Notes: a model not told the origin generated them from the sequence alone. Counted from the stretch's first letter, positions 1 through 8,586 are shown. The stretch: DNA of 26,179 nucleotides from Candidatus Hydrogenedentota bacterium (GCA_903822375.1 CAIJOU010000205.1:1-26179), one strand, 5' to 3'. Program-made: numbers and translations.

Positions 1-1673
1 GCCGGCGCCTGCACGCGCGCGCCCTGTCCCGCCACGTTCCGCCAGTACTTGGTCACCTGCGGTTGGCAGACGTCAAAGTTCAGCCCATCCAATGCGGTCA
101 GTTCGTTATTGCCTTCCGGCACCACGTACGGGATCTTCACCACCACGTCGCAGCTTTCGCCGGGCTGGAGTTCGCGGCTCACCAGCACCGTGTCACCCCG
201 CGTTTCGACTGCCATGGCCGTGTCCAACGCGCAGCGCACATAAGGTTTGTCATCAAACGAACTCAAAATGCGGGTGCCCTCCACGGTCAACGCATCCAGC
301 GGACCGTGCGGAATAGCGTGGGCACTTTGGTTGGAACGCCCCCCTTCCTGCGTGTACTGAATCGGCAATTCGGCACGCGTTGGTGCCGCGCCGTCGTTCC
401 TGAAACGGAACCGCAGAAGCGCGACCATCGTGTCGCCCCCCTGCCAGTCCCCTGTGAGGATCGGCGTCATGAGCGGCACGGCAAAGGACTGCTGCTCCAC
501 CGAAAGTCCCTCTTTCTGCGCCGTAATGTTGTAGGCCATCACCGGCTCGGGGTCGGGATGGCGCGACGTGAAACGCCCGTTTTCGAGGCCGAAATAGAAC
601 CGGCCCGCGTCGCCGCCTGCGTTCTTCCACCGCTCCGGATGCATGCTGGGCAGCCAGGTCACGTTGCGCTTGAATAGAGTGATGTCGCCGTTGAAGTCGA
701 GCCAGAACCGCTGCGCCGCGCCCGTGCAGCCGAGGTTGTAGTTGTCCACGTGCGGGCGCGGCTGGCCCATTCGGGCACCGTCCAGACTCTGTTCCTCGTG
801 CTCCAGCACCCGTTGGCTGATGGTCTTGCTGTCCTTGATGCGTTCCTGGTACTGGGAAAAGTTCATGTAGCCGCCCATCCGGGTGATATATACACCCAGA
901 TCCTCGTACCAGACGGGGCCGTCCTTTTCGAGGCTCACAAGGGAGACGGTGAAGGCCTCCTTTCCGAAAGCGAACTTCACCATGCTCTCGTCGCCGCTGT
1001 ACGCATGGGCCGGGGCCATGTGCTCCACGGCAACGCGGAAACGGCGCGGCCGGTGCCTTTCCTCCACGAAGGGCACCGCGTTGTATCCTTCAACGACCAC
1101 CGCATCCCCGTCCGGTGTCGTCTTCCCGGCGTCCAGTTCCACAATCAGATCGGTGTGCGCCGGGGCCGACATGGTGTGCACACGGGTAATCCGCAGATTG
1201 TCCTTTCCCTCCACCTTGACCGCATAGGTCCTCCGGAATGTGACGTCGTAGTCGCCAAGGTCGGTCTTTGGAAACTCCGTCTTAAGCCCCTTGAACCGGA
1301 TGCAGGCGAGGTGGTTTTCTTTGAACCGTTGCACCTCGACGGCGGCATGCTGCCAGTGTCCGTTGAACCAGTCGTCCTGGCCTATCCAGCCGAATCCGCC
1401 GGGATGGCTCTTGGACGATTCCTCCAGACGGGTCTCGGGCCACACCTTGCGCTGGTACGACACCACCAGGTCATCAGGCAGGGGATCGTCTGATTCCACA
1501 TCCAGCGCCACAATGTCCCGGGGCTCCTCAAACCACACCTCAGCGGGCGGGGTGTTGGGCAGTGCAAAGGACAGTATGTTGAGCGGCGGCCGCAGAAGGC
1601 TCGTTTTTTCCTCCGACAAAGCACCCGCCGCAAGACACAACGCCGCCATCGCCAACAGTCCAATTCTTTTCAT
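1..1673 (-). CDS. Large secreted protein, N-terminal part (3' end beyond window); possible six-hairpin glycosidase-type enzyme
   Basis: An open frame of about 557 codons runs from an ATG at 1673 to the left edge without a stop, so the C-terminus is missing. It begins MKRIGLLAMAALCLAAGALS, a clear signal peptide, so the product is exported. The visible part looks like beta-sandwich material rich in aromatic and charged residues, with no recognisable catalytic motif. The last residues seen (VTKYWRNVAGQGARVQAP) resemble the linker that leads into an alpha/alpha six-hairpin catalytic domain in large secreted glycosidases. That assignment is inference from memory of such proteins and is weak. It is the last visible member of a minus-strand run and starts 119 bases after the ceramidase-like gene. 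That gap carries hairpin repeats, so coupling to the upstream gene may be partial. The reading frame and export signal are certain; the function is not. Confidence 0.85.
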   Translation of the reverse strand, partial: MKRIGLLAMAALCLAAGALSEEKTSLLRPPLNILSFALPNTPPAEVWFEEPRDIVALDVESDDPLPDDLVVSYQRKVWPETRLEESSKSHPGGFGWIGQDDWFNGHWQHAAVEVQRFKENHLACIRFKGLKTEFPKTDLGDYDVTFRRTYAVKVEGKDNLRITRVHTMSAPAHTDLIVELDAGKTTPDGDAVVVEGYNAVPFVEERHRPRRFRVAVEHMAPAHAYSGDESMVKFAFGKEAFTVSLVSLEKDGPVWYEDLGVYITRMGGYMNFSQYQERIKDSKTISQRVLEHEEQSLDGARMGQPRPHVDNYNLGCTGAAQRFWLDFNGDITLFKRNVTWLPSMHPERWKNAGGDAGRFYFGLENGRFTSRHPDPEPVMAYNITAQKEGLSVEQQSFAVPLMTPILTGDWQGGDTMVALLRFRFRNDGAAPTRAELPIQYTQEGGRSNQSAHAIPHGPLDALTVEGTRILSSFDDKPYVRCALDTAMAVETRGDTVLVSRELQPGESCDVVVKIPYVVPEGNNELTALDGLNFDVCQPQVTKYWRNVAGQGARVQAP

Positions 1674-1693
1674 CTCAGCGCGTCCTCATCTGG

Positions 1694-1784
1694 GACAGCC
1701 GCCCTCGGCTGTCGGTTTGCAGCAACCGCCCTCGGCTGTCGGTCTTTAACGCGGGCCATGGGACGACAGGCGAGGGCACCTGTC
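1694..1784. repeat. Three-copy hairpin repeat cluster (8-bp stem, 4-base loop)
   Basis: Three short hairpin units lie in the 119-base gap between two minus-strand genes. Unit 1 (1694-1713) has stem GACAGCCG / CGGCTGTC with loop CCCT. Unit 2 (about 1722-1740) shares an exact 18-base direct repeat with unit 1 (1699-1716 and 1726-1743) but has a degraded left arm. Unit 3 (1765-1784) has stem GACAGGCG / CACCTGTC (one wobble pair) with loop AGGG, so it is the same architecture in the opposite orientation. The layout resembles REP-like dispersed extragenic hairpins. No T-tract follows, so a standard intrinsic terminator is unlikely. Confidence 0.6.
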
Positions 1785-1792
1785 CTACATTT

Positions 1793-3079
1793 TCACTTCG
1801 CTGTCTGCGCGAGCGCGCCCGCCTGTTCCGCCATGAACGTGCCGAGTCCCGGTCCGTAATAGGAGCGGCTTTCCACCTCGTAGCCGCCGTGCGGGTATTC
1901 CTTCTCATTGACGATGTAGCCGACGTAGTCATTGGCAAGGCCTACCGGGACGGCGCGCTCAAGACCCGCCGCCTGCACGGCCTGCCGCACGGACTGCGCC
2001 ACCGCGAGGATCGGCTCGCCGGGGAGTCCCACCAGCGCCGCCGGGCCGATGCGCAGCATCTGGATCTCCGCCTTGCGCGGCAGCGCCTCCGTCGCGGCCT
2101 CGGCCATCTTGGCAAACTTGGCCTTGGCGCTTTCAGGGAAATACAATGGCGGCAGTTCGGCCAGCACCCGCGCGCTGTGCGCGGAAAGTCCGGGCCTGGT
2201 CTCAACGGACTTGGCCTTCTCTGCAATCAGCCGCGCCAGGCGCGTGCCGAAATCCTCCATTCGCTGGAAATTGCTTTCGCCATTCGCGCCGTCGGGCGAC
2301 TGGTCGCCCTCGCCGCCGTTGGTGAAGAGCGCCGTCGCGCCGGGAATCTGTTTCTCCAGTTCGCGCCGCATCACCCCGGGCCATTCGGCGGAGAGCAACA
2401 TGTTGTCGGCGTCCAGAATCGTGGGGTGGCACGCGAAATTGACCAGCAACCCGCGGCAAGCGCCATCCATGCCGTCCACGCGCAGCATCCAGACAATCGG
2501 CTCCGTCAGGGGTGTCTCCCCCGCTGCCTTGCGCGCGTCGGTGTCATAGCCCCAGCGGCGGTTGTGCGTGAATCCGACAGCATCCACCTCGCCAAAGCCC
2601 ACCCGCGCGGGCGCGGCGTTCTTCGCCGCATCGTGAATCGCCGCCGCCACCGCCGAGGCCATCGGGCTGATGATCGCCGGATCATATTTGCCGAACTGCA
2701 TCTGCCAGAACTTCTCGGGGTACATCGACGGTCCGTCGTGCGTGTGAGACGCGGCCATGAACAGATGATCGGCATCAATCTTCAGGTCGGCGCACTGCGC
2801 CACAATGGCCTGCTTGAACTCGGGCGTAATCGAGCGCAGGTCGCAGCACACCAGCACAGAGGTTTCCGCGCCGTCGCGCAGAAACAGCACCTTCGCCTCC
2901 AGCGGGTCATGCACCCCCGTGGACGGACGGCCCAGCCGCGCGCCATATCCCGACATCGGCACCTTGTACGCCTTTACGTCCGGTGTGATGTCCGCCGTGC
3001 CCACGCCAACATCCAGCGCGATTGCGGCAAACGAAATGAACAAGCCCAAGCACAGGGCCGAAAGCACTGTTCGTATCAT
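1793..3079 (-). CDS. Neutral/alkaline non-lysosomal ceramidase-like secreted hydrolase
   Basis: The 428-residue product starts at the ATG at 3079, preceded by AAGGAG ten bases upstream (3090-3095). A longer in-frame TTG start at 3202 would run through a strong hairpin and bury the signal peptide, so it was not used. MIRTVLSALCLGLFISFAAIA is a signal peptide. Hallmarks of the neutral ceramidase N-terminal family (PF04734) follow in order: GVGTADITP, MSGYGA, the zinc-ligand motif HTHDGP (His112, His114), FACHPT, GGEGDQSP and LPGEP. Family members hydrolyse the amide bond of ceramide using zinc. In environmental bacteria most are uncharacterised, and this one is short compared with true ceramidases of about 650-700 residues because it lacks the C-terminal immunoglobulin-like domain. 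It is best called ceramidase-like with unknown substrate. It is third in the minus-strand run. Confidence 0.88.
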   Translation of the reverse strand: MIRTVLSALCLGLFISFAAIALDVGVGTADITPDVKAYKVPMSGYGARLGRPSTGVHDPLEAKVLFLRDGAETSVLVCCDLRSITPEFKQAIVAQCADLKIDADHLFMAASHTHDGPSMYPEKFWQMQFGKYDPAIISPMASAVAAAIHDAAKNAAPARVGFGEVDAVGFTHNRRWGYDTDARKAAGETPLTEPIVWMLRVDGMDGACRGLLVNFACHPTILDADNMLLSAEWPGVMRRELEKQIPGATALFTNGGEGDQSPDGANGESNFQRMEDFGTRLARLIAEKAKSVETRPGLSAHSARVLAELPPLYFPESAKAKFAKMAEAATEALPRKAEIQMLRIGPAALVGLPGEPILAVAQSVRQAVQAAGLERAVPVGLANDYVGYIVNEKEYPHGGYEVESRSYYGPGLGTFMAEQAGALAQTAK

Positions 3080-3142
3080 TGTCGTCGTACTCCTTGAATG
3101 GGAAGAGTCTAAGCCAAACCCCAAGGCCAATGCACCGAATAC

Positions 3143-3175
3143 AGCGCCCCGCCGGAGCTTCTCCGGCGGGGCGCT
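3143..3175. repeat. Perfect 15-bp inverted repeat with 3-base loop
   Basis: The left arm (3143-3157, AGCGCCCCGCCGGAG) is perfectly complementary to the right arm (3161-3175), with loop CTT. It sits in the 119-base gap between the HEAT/discoidin gene and the ceramidase-like gene. Neither side carries a T-tract, so it is not a classical Rho-independent terminator. It could stabilise the 3' end of the upstream message, attenuate transcription, or be a dispersed extragenic palindrome. Confidence 0.7.
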
Positions 3176-3198
3176 CATGTCTTCCGTGTCGGTGCGTG

Positions 3199-5499
3199 TC
3201 AATCGCTCAGGATGTGCAACTCATGCACCGACCAGCACACATCCGCCGTGCCGGTTTGCACAAACTTCACATACCGTCCATCGACAGGAGCGAAGTGCGC
3301 CTCGGTTACGGGTTTCTCGCTGGTGCCTGCGGCGACAGGCTTGCCCGGGTTGGCCGGGTCGTCGCACACGTAGATTTCCCAGGCGCGCGGGAATTCCGTG
3401 GCGCTCCGGCTGGTATCGAGCACGACCCCGGTCACCCGGGCCTTTTCGCCCATATCAATTTGTATCCACTGCCCCGGCGTTTGCACCGCGCCGGAACGCC
3501 AGCGGGTGTTCACGTCGCCGTCAATCATGCGCTTGGCCCCGCCGGTACCGTCGCAGGTGTTGGCGCTGAAGAATTGACGGCGCACCTTTTCCGCTGCGAT
3601 GTCGGCCTCGGCCCGAAACGCGTCCTGTGCCTGATACGGCGCAATCAGCGCCAGCGCGCCCCGGTCGGGAACATCGCCCACGCCGGACAGGACGGCCTTG
3701 ATCTGCTCGGGCGTCTTGGCCAGGGCAAAAAGCTCAGTGAAAATGGCCAGCGTGTCTGCGGCGGGACGCTCCGGCGGCCGTTTCAACTGGCGCAGCACGC
3801 CGTCAAATGCGGCGTCGCGCACATCGCGGCGACCTGTGCGCGCGATCCTGCGCAGGTCGTCGAGCGTCGCGGCCGTGGGCCATTCGCACAGCGCGCCGAC
3901 CGCCGCCTGGCGCACGTCCTTCGTCCAGGAGTGCGCAGCGCGGCGTAATGCCGGCAGAACAGCCGGGTCTCCGGAAGCGCCCAGCACATGCACCAGCGAC
4001 ACGCGCACCTTCTTTTTGAACGTGTGCCCGTAGCGTGCGGCAACCCGCGACGCGACCCCGGCGTCCGGCCCCAAGCGCCTCAGTGCCGCCACGGTGCCGG
4101 CCTCGGCCGATTCACGGCATTCGTCCGGCGTATTGGCCAGCGCATCCACCAGCTGTGGAAAGTCCTTCGGGGAAACGGTCATGCCCAGCGCTTTGAACGC
4201 GGCCTGCCGCACTACGAGGTACCCGTCTTCTTCAGCGTAATAGAGCATTGTCGGCACCGCTGCGGCGGCGCCGCGTCCGCCGAGCACAAGGAGCACCCGG
4301 GCGCGCAGCGCGGGTGCGCCGCCCTCCAGCAGCCCCGCAACCGCCGCGTCCACGTCCGCGCCTTTGAGCGCGGTCAATGCCTCTTCGGCCGCATCCGCTT
4401 CAGTCTCGGATTTTCCGGCCAGCCTTTCAATGAGCGGCTTGACCGCCTCGGGGCCGCCCGTTTTGCCAGCGGCATGCAATGCAGCCAGCCGCACTTCCGG
4501 GTCGGGATCGGACAGGCCTTTGAGCGCCGCGCCCGCCGCGTCGGCATCACCGCGGTCACCCAGTGCCAGCAGCGCCGCAGCACGGTTCTCGGGCAACAGT
4601 TCAGGCAGTGCCGCCACCACGGCCGCCGTGACATCCTTTTCGGGCGCGCGGCGCAGCAGCCCCAGTATTACCATGCGCACCACGGGATCGGTGTCATTCA
4701 AACCCCGGGTGATGATTGATGCCGCATATCCGTCGCCCAGATTCGCCATGTCGCACATTGCCGCCGCCCGCACAGGCCCGTCTTCCATATGGTCGGTCAG
4801 CCGTTCCATCGCGGCCCGTGCCCGCGTGATGTCGCCCGCCGCCGCAGTTCTTTCCGCAGCCATAAGGGTGCCGTTGGCAATTGCTGCGCGGGTTCGGTTG
4901 CCCGCCTTGGACAACGCGGCGTTCAGCGCATCGAGCGCGGCCGCCCCGCCCATCTTGCCCAGCGCCCCTGCCGCGACGCGCACTGTCTCCACGTCCTTCT
5001 CTTTAAGCAGCGGCGCAATGACTTTCACATGTGCCGTATCGCCGCGCGCGCCGATGGCATCAATGATTCCCGTGCGCACCCGGCCTGTGGTCCTGCCAAG
5101 GGCATCCAGCAGCGCGCGGTCCACTTCCTTGCCCTTCACCTGTTGCAGTGCGGTGAGCGCGGAGATTGACAGCTTCTCATCGGTTAGCAGGGGCGCAATG
5201 AGCGGCGCTTCCTTTTCCGTGCAGACGAGATACAACTGGCTGCAAAGGAATTTCTGCACGTCGTAGCTGGCACCGGTTAATGCCGCGGCGAGTTTCGCCG
5301 CAATCGCCGCCTGCGCGGCGGCGTCGGTCTTGGCCGCATTGATCGCATCGATAATCTGCTGGCAGGCGGTGAAATCCCCGCCGAAGGTGTAGCTCTTCAA
5401 TGCGGCAAGTGACGCGTCAAGGGAGGGTGCGCTGTCCGCCGCCGCGGCCGGCAGGACAAGGGCCAGCACCCCAAGGGAAAGGCAAATCAGGGTTCGCAT
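3199..5499 (-). CDS. Exported HEAT-repeat protein with C-terminal F5/8-type (discoidin) domain
   Basis: The 766-residue product starts at the ATG at 5499. The stop codon of the preceding oxidoreductase is part of its ribosome binding site (TGAGGAGA), which indicates translational coupling. A GTG start at 5526 would overlap the upstream gene and is less likely. MRTLICLSLGVLALVLPAAAA is a signal peptide. Residues of about 75-600 form many HEAT-type helical repeats, seen as recurring patterns such as DPEVRLAALHAAGKTG and DPVVRMVILGLLRRAP. Residues of about 640-766 form a discoidin-like sandwich (MIDGDVNTRWRSG, GQWIQIDMGEKARVTGVVLD, GRYVKFVQTG) of the kind that binds carbohydrate. No catalytic motif is seen. 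The protein probably acts as an extracytoplasmic scaffold or binding partner for glycan-processing neighbours; that role is inference. Confidence 0.92.
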   Translation of the reverse strand: MRTLICLSLGVLALVLPAAAADSAPSLDASLAALKSYTFGGDFTACQQIIDAINAAKTDAAAQAAIAAKLAAALTGASYDVQKFLCSQLYLVCTEKEAPLIAPLLTDEKLSISALTALQQVKGKEVDRALLDALGRTTGRVRTGIIDAIGARGDTAHVKVIAPLLKEKDVETVRVAAGALGKMGGAAALDALNAALSKAGNRTRAAIANGTLMAAERTAAAGDITRARAAMERLTDHMEDGPVRAAAMCDMANLGDGYAASIITRGLNDTDPVVRMVILGLLRRAPEKDVTAAVVAALPELLPENRAAALLALGDRGDADAAGAALKGLSDPDPEVRLAALHAAGKTGGPEAVKPLIERLAGKSETEADAAEEALTALKGADVDAAVAGLLEGGAPALRARVLLVLGGRGAAAAVPTMLYYAEEDGYLVVRQAAFKALGMTVSPKDFPQLVDALANTPDECRESAEAGTVAALRRLGPDAGVASRVAARYGHTFKKKVRVSLVHVLGASGDPAVLPALRRAAHSWTKDVRQAAVGALCEWPTAATLDDLRRIARTGRRDVRDAAFDGVLRQLKRPPERPAADTLAIFTELFALAKTPEQIKAVLSGVGDVPDRGALALIAPYQAQDAFRAEADIAAEKVRRQFFSANTCDGTGGAKRMIDGDVNTRWRSGAVQTPGQWIQIDMGEKARVTGVVLDTSRSATEFPRAWEIYVCDDPANPGKPVAAGTSEKPVTEAHFAPVDGRYVKFVQTGTADVCWSVHELHILSD

Positions 5500-5510
5500 G
5501 GCTGTTCTCC

Positions 5511-6845
5511 TCAGGCAAGCTGCCACGGCCCGCGCATGGCGCGGGAAAGCAGGCGGTTGGCTTCCGAATCATCCACAAATTCCTGTTTCTCTGGGTTCCA
5601 CTTGAGCGGACGCTTGAGCCAGTACGCGATGGTGCCCAAGTGGCAGATGGTGGCCGAACTGTGGCCCACTTCGACCGGGCAAATCGGCTCGCGCCGCGTG
5701 CGCACGCATTCGAGGAAGTTCTTGCGGTGGTCCGGGCTGTCATAGAGGTGAATCTCGTTCGGACCGACCTGCTCGTACTTGAGATTCGCCGGCTCAGTCA
5801 CCAGGAATTCGCTGCGGTTCACGCCCACGCGGCCCTTGGTGCCCACCCACTCGGTGCCCGCGCCTGAAATGCTCCCGCCGCCGTGGTACATGCGCACGCC
5901 GTTGGCGTACACGAAAGTCAGCCGTTTAACCTCGGGATTGTCGGGTGAGGGCGGAATGATCTCCACCGGTCCGGACCCGTCCATGCCCATGCCCCACTGG
6001 GCGATGTCGAAATGGTGTGCGCCCCAGTCGTCCATGCCACCCTCGGCATAGGGGCGGTAGTTGCGCCACCTGGGCCAGCCCTCGAAGGATTCGGGCGGCG
6101 CCAAAACGGAGGAATAGGGGCGCCACGGGCACGGGCCAAGCCACATGTCCCAGTCCAGCCCTTCGGGCGTCGGCTCGCCGGGCAGGTTGTCCTCTTCGGG
6201 CGGCCCGCCGATGTTTACGAAAACCTCTTTCAGATCGCCAATGCGGCCGTTCCGCACCAGTTCGCAGGCAAAGCGGAACGCGCTGTCCGAGCGCTGCTGG
6301 CTGCCGACCTGCAGGATACGGCCATAGCGGCGCACGGCGCTGATGAGCGCCTTGCCCTCGTTGACCGTGCGGGTCATCGGCTTCTCAAGGTACACATCCT
6401 TGCCGTTGCGCAGCGCCTCCAGCGCCGTCAGCACGTGCCAGTGGTTCGGCGTGGCGATCACGACGAAGTCGATGTCGGCACGGGCGCAGAGCACGCGGAA
6501 ATCGCCGTAGGTGTCGCAGGCGGAGTAGCTGCCCTCACCGGCGCGCTTTGCGTAGAGTTCATTGGTCTGGGCCGCCGCCTTCTCGCGCCGTCCCTGCTCC
6601 ACGTCGCAGATGGCCAGAATCTGGCAGGACTCGTCGCCCTGATAGGCCCCCAGATGGCCCTTGGCCATCTTGCCCATGCCGATAAAGCCCATGGTGAGCC
6701 GGTTGCTGGGCGCCGTGGCGCCGTCCAGCCCGAGCGCCCGACCGGGAATGATATAGGGAAACGCGACCGCGCCCGTCGCGGCGGCCGCCGTGCGCTTTAG
6801 AAATTGCCGGCGGTTGAGCGTCCGGCCGCTGTGGTGTCGGGCCAT
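5511..6845 (-). CDS. Tat-exported Gfo/Idh/MocA-family oxidoreductase
   Basis: The 444-residue product starts at the ATG at 6845 behind AAGGAG. Residues 11-17 (NRRQFLK) and the following alanine-rich stretch form a twin-arginine signal, so the protein is exported folded, presumably with bound NAD(P). The Rossmann nucleotide-binding motif is GFIGMGKMAKGHL (about 53-65). EKPMTRT (154-160) carries the family's conserved EKP lysine, and DWGAHHFD (273-280) the histidine-containing C-terminal motif. The family oxidises, reduces or epimerises sugars and cyclitols; in related secreted members retaining or anaerobic glycosidase-like redox chemistry is also known. The substrate cannot be read from sequence. 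It is first in the minus-strand run, with a candidate promoter at 6908-6936, and its stop overlaps the ribosome binding site of the next gene. Confidence 0.95.
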   Translation of the reverse strand: MARHHSGRTLNRRQFLKRTAAAATGAVAFPYIIPGRALGLDGATAPSNRLTMGFIGMGKMAKGHLGAYQGDESCQILAICDVEQGRREKAAAQTNELYAKRAGEGSYSACDTYGDFRVLCARADIDFVVIATPNHWHVLTALEALRNGKDVYLEKPMTRTVNEGKALISAVRRYGRILQVGSQQRSDSAFRFACELVRNGRIGDLKEVFVNIGGPPEEDNLPGEPTPEGLDWDMWLGPCPWRPYSSVLAPPESFEGWPRWRNYRPYAEGGMDDWGAHHFDIAQWGMGMDGSGPVEIIPPSPDNPEVKRLTFVYANGVRMYHGGGSISGAGTEWVGTKGRVGVNRSEFLVTEPANLKYEQVGPNEIHLYDSPDHRKNFLECVRTRREPICPVEVGHSSATICHLGTIAYWLKRPLKWNPEKQEFVDDSEANRLLSRAMRGPWQLA

Positions 6846-6907
6846 GAGTCCGGGACTCCTTGTGCGTGGTGGGGAAAAACTGCGCGTATGCCAGAAAAGG
6901 CGCGCAC

Positions 6908-6936
6908 AGGATACTTTTTAGACGGCAGGTATGCAA
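6908..6936 (-). promoter_or_regulatory. Candidate sigma70-type promoter for the minus-strand operon
   Basis: On the minus strand, TTGCAT (6936-6931) is separated by exactly 17 bases from TATCCT (6913-6908), about 60 bases upstream of the oxidoreductase ATG. The -35 matches the consensus at three of six positions and the -10 at four of six, so support is moderate. Position and spacing fit a promoter driving the four-gene run. Confidence 0.4.
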
Positions 6937-6980
6937 GCCCGGTTTCGAAAGACTTGGCCTGAATATGCCGAGTTTCTCGA

Positions 6981-7466
6981 TTATTGCCCGGAAGGTTTGG
7001 CGGAATCCGGCGGCTGCGGCAGCGCTTCGGCGGGCATGCCGTTAATCGTTAGGGCTGTACCGTCCCATACGCAGGAAACCGGCTTTCCCAGGATGTTCAG
7101 TTCTATTTTGCCCGCGTCATAACTGTACTTGGCCGTAATCCCACCGGGTGCATAAGCTTCGGTCTGCGGTCCGCGCACGTGTATCTGGCGCGCATTGAGG
7201 AAGCGCGCCTCCAAGTCTTTCGCCCGCCATACCGTTCCCACCAGTTTGCGCTGGACCGGGTCGGACGGCATTTCCGACTCGGGCGGCGGCGTGTACGCGG
7301 GCGGCGGAACACTGGCCCGCTCCGACGGCAGGGCGGGACCGTTTTCCTGGGGGGCCGGGACCGGTGCACCTTTATCCCGGGGCGCACCGCAACCGGCAAC
7401 GATCAGCAAGGCCGTTGCCAGACAAGCGCGCAGGGCAAGGTGTGTTGTGGTTATGAAGGGACCCAT
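6981..7466 (-). CDS. Small putative lipoprotein of unknown function
   Basis: From the ATG at 7466 the product has 161 residues and begins with a lipoprotein signal ending in lipobox IVAGC (MGPFITTTHLALRACLATAL, then LIVAGC). A proline-rich linker follows (PPPAYTPPPESEMP), then a compact C-terminal region of about 80 residues (KLVGTVWRAKDLEARFL ... ILGKPVSCVWDGTALTING). No family was recognised. The ATG at 7466 has no obvious ribosome binding site. An in-frame TTG at 7508 has GGGGGAGG four bases upstream, so the true start could be there, giving 175 residues. The gene lies 135 bases upstream of the oxidoreductase and is transcribed the same way, but the gap holds its own candidate promoter. 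It is divergent from the next lipoprotein gene. Confidence 0.75.
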   Translation of the reverse strand: MGPFITTTHLALRACLATALLIVAGCGAPRDKGAPVPAPQENGPALPSERASVPPPAYTPPPESEMPSDPVQRKLVGTVWRAKDLEARFLNARQIHVRGPQTEAYAPGGITAKYSYDAGKIELNILGKPVSCVWDGTALTINGMPAEALPQPPDSAKPSGQ

Positions 7467-7715
7467 ATCAATGGCGCGGATTCTAACACGCCCGACCGAT
7501 GAATCCAATTTGCCTCCCCCGCGGCGCGGGAGCCCCCCCTTTCACCCATGCCCCCATGCTCAGTCATAACCCTGTTCCAAACGACAGCGGACTCAGCCCA
7601 GCCTTGGCAGGCCGGCCCGAAAGCCGCTTTGTTCGTGCAACTTTGCCCGAATTCCATGCTATGCTTCTCCGCATGGGCTGGCCTTGCCCCAAAAGCCGCA
7701 AGAAGGAATAGAAGC

Positions 7716-8168
7716 ATGGTGGCACCTGTATTCCGCAACGCTGTCTGGATGCTGATTGCAGCGGCGGTGCTATTCACGCTGTCGGGCTGCAACAACGATC
7801 CATTTGAGGTGCAGCTTGTGAATGAGACCGCCTACCCGATTACGGAAGTATTGTTTTACTCCGTGCCCGCCTGCGGGGCGGCTCCCGGTCCGGAAGCGCA
7901 GATTAACCGCCTTCCAAAGGATGATTCCGGCGCGGCCGTGGCCCTGCTGCCCAATGATGAAACCATGCTCCCCTGGCTCTTCCCGCAGGACGTGTACGAA
8001 ATGTCCGTCACCTTCTACGACAGCGCGAACCAAGCCTTCCTGCAGGTCCGGGCTCCCTATCCCTCTGATCTTACATTCGTGAAGAGCGGCTATCCGGTCG
8101 TGCTCAGGACGGTCATGGACGCGAACAACACGCCTGCAATCGAGATTGAATTCACAACCAGATTCTAG
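7716..8168 (+). CDS. Small putative lipoprotein of unknown function
   Basis: The 150-residue product starts at the ATG at 7716 with AAGGA eight or nine bases upstream; the frame is open further upstream but nothing there looks like protein. The N-terminus (MVAPVFRNAVWMLIAAAVLF, then TLSGC) is a lipoprotein signal with lipobox LSGC. The mature part contains alternating hydrophobic beta-strand-like segments (FEVQLVNETAYPITEVLFYS, VYEMSVTFYD, YPVVLRTVMDANNTPAIEIE), suggesting a small beta-rich domain. No family was recognised. Its stop codon overlaps the end of the pseudopilin remnant that converges on it from the other strand. Confidence 0.8.
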   Translation: MVAPVFRNAVWMLIAAAVLFTLSGCNNDPFEVQLVNETAYPITEVLFYSVPACGAAPGPEAQINRLPKDDSGAAVALLPNDETMLPWLFPQDVYEMSVTFYDSANQAFLQVRAPYPSDLTFVKSGYPVVLRTVMDANNTPAIEIEFTTRF

Positions 8169-8586
8169 AGCCCCTCAGTTCCCCGAGGAAAGCCCGCTAT
8201 CACCGTAACCGCCGGGGGCACCGGCGGCTTGGCGTTGGCGCCGTTGACACTGCGGATGAACTCGACGTGACAGTTCATCTAGAGCACCTTGCTCTGTGCA
8301 CTGCTCGCCCCGGCCGAATTGTTGATGTTGGCAATCAGGAACCCCTCCATGCCCTCGCACAGCCTATAGACGACGTTGCCGCCCCGTTTCCCGGTCCGAC
8401 CCCGTACGGCTGGTTGCTGATATCCCGGTCCATATCGGCGATGCGCATGAGTTCCAGTCCGCCGTGCTGGACACGCGTCTGCGTTCTGACCATGTCAAAG
8501 GCGCCATTCGGTGCAGGTAGCAACACAGGGGCATCATCAAGAGCTATTTTCGAGAAGCGGCGAGGCTTTCGGGGGCGGCAAGCCAA
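8165..8586 (-). pseudogene. Decayed 3' part of a DUF1559-like pseudopilin gene
   Basis: On the minus strand, pieces of a pseudopilin C-terminus are readable in shifting frames. LELMRIADMDRDISN (about 8452-8412) is followed by a one-base frameshift near 8385. GGNVVYRLCEGMEGFLIANI and NNSAGASSAQSKVL follow, then an in-frame TAG at 8279-8281, then MNCHVEFIR and a terminal stop at 8165-8167. In intact Hydrogenedentes/Planctomycetes-type pseudopilins, as I recall them, YRLREGIERF and AQSEIP lead through about 25 residues (NHVPGGxNVLYMDG) to GHVEF. Those residues are missing here and a stop marks the join. Homology is clearest at 8165-8452, and 8453-8586 is less certain. No N-terminal FTLIELL segment is present nearby. 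Confidence 0.55.

Noticed and set aside
63..677. 204-codon plus-strand open frame
   Set aside because: It lies antisense to the signal-peptide-bearing gene at 1-1673 and has the histidine/arginine-rich composition of a shadow frame.
1889..3097. 402-codon plus-strand open frame
   Set aside because: Antisense shadow of the ceramidase-like gene, whose family motifs are unambiguous; arginine/histidine-rich with no domain.
3143..3175. Hairpin as a Rho-independent terminator
   Set aside because: No run of T follows on either strand.
3080..3202. N-terminal extension of the ceramidase-like protein from a TTG
   Set aside because: It would translate through the 15-bp hairpin and place the signal peptide internally; the ATG at 3079 has a good ribosome binding site.
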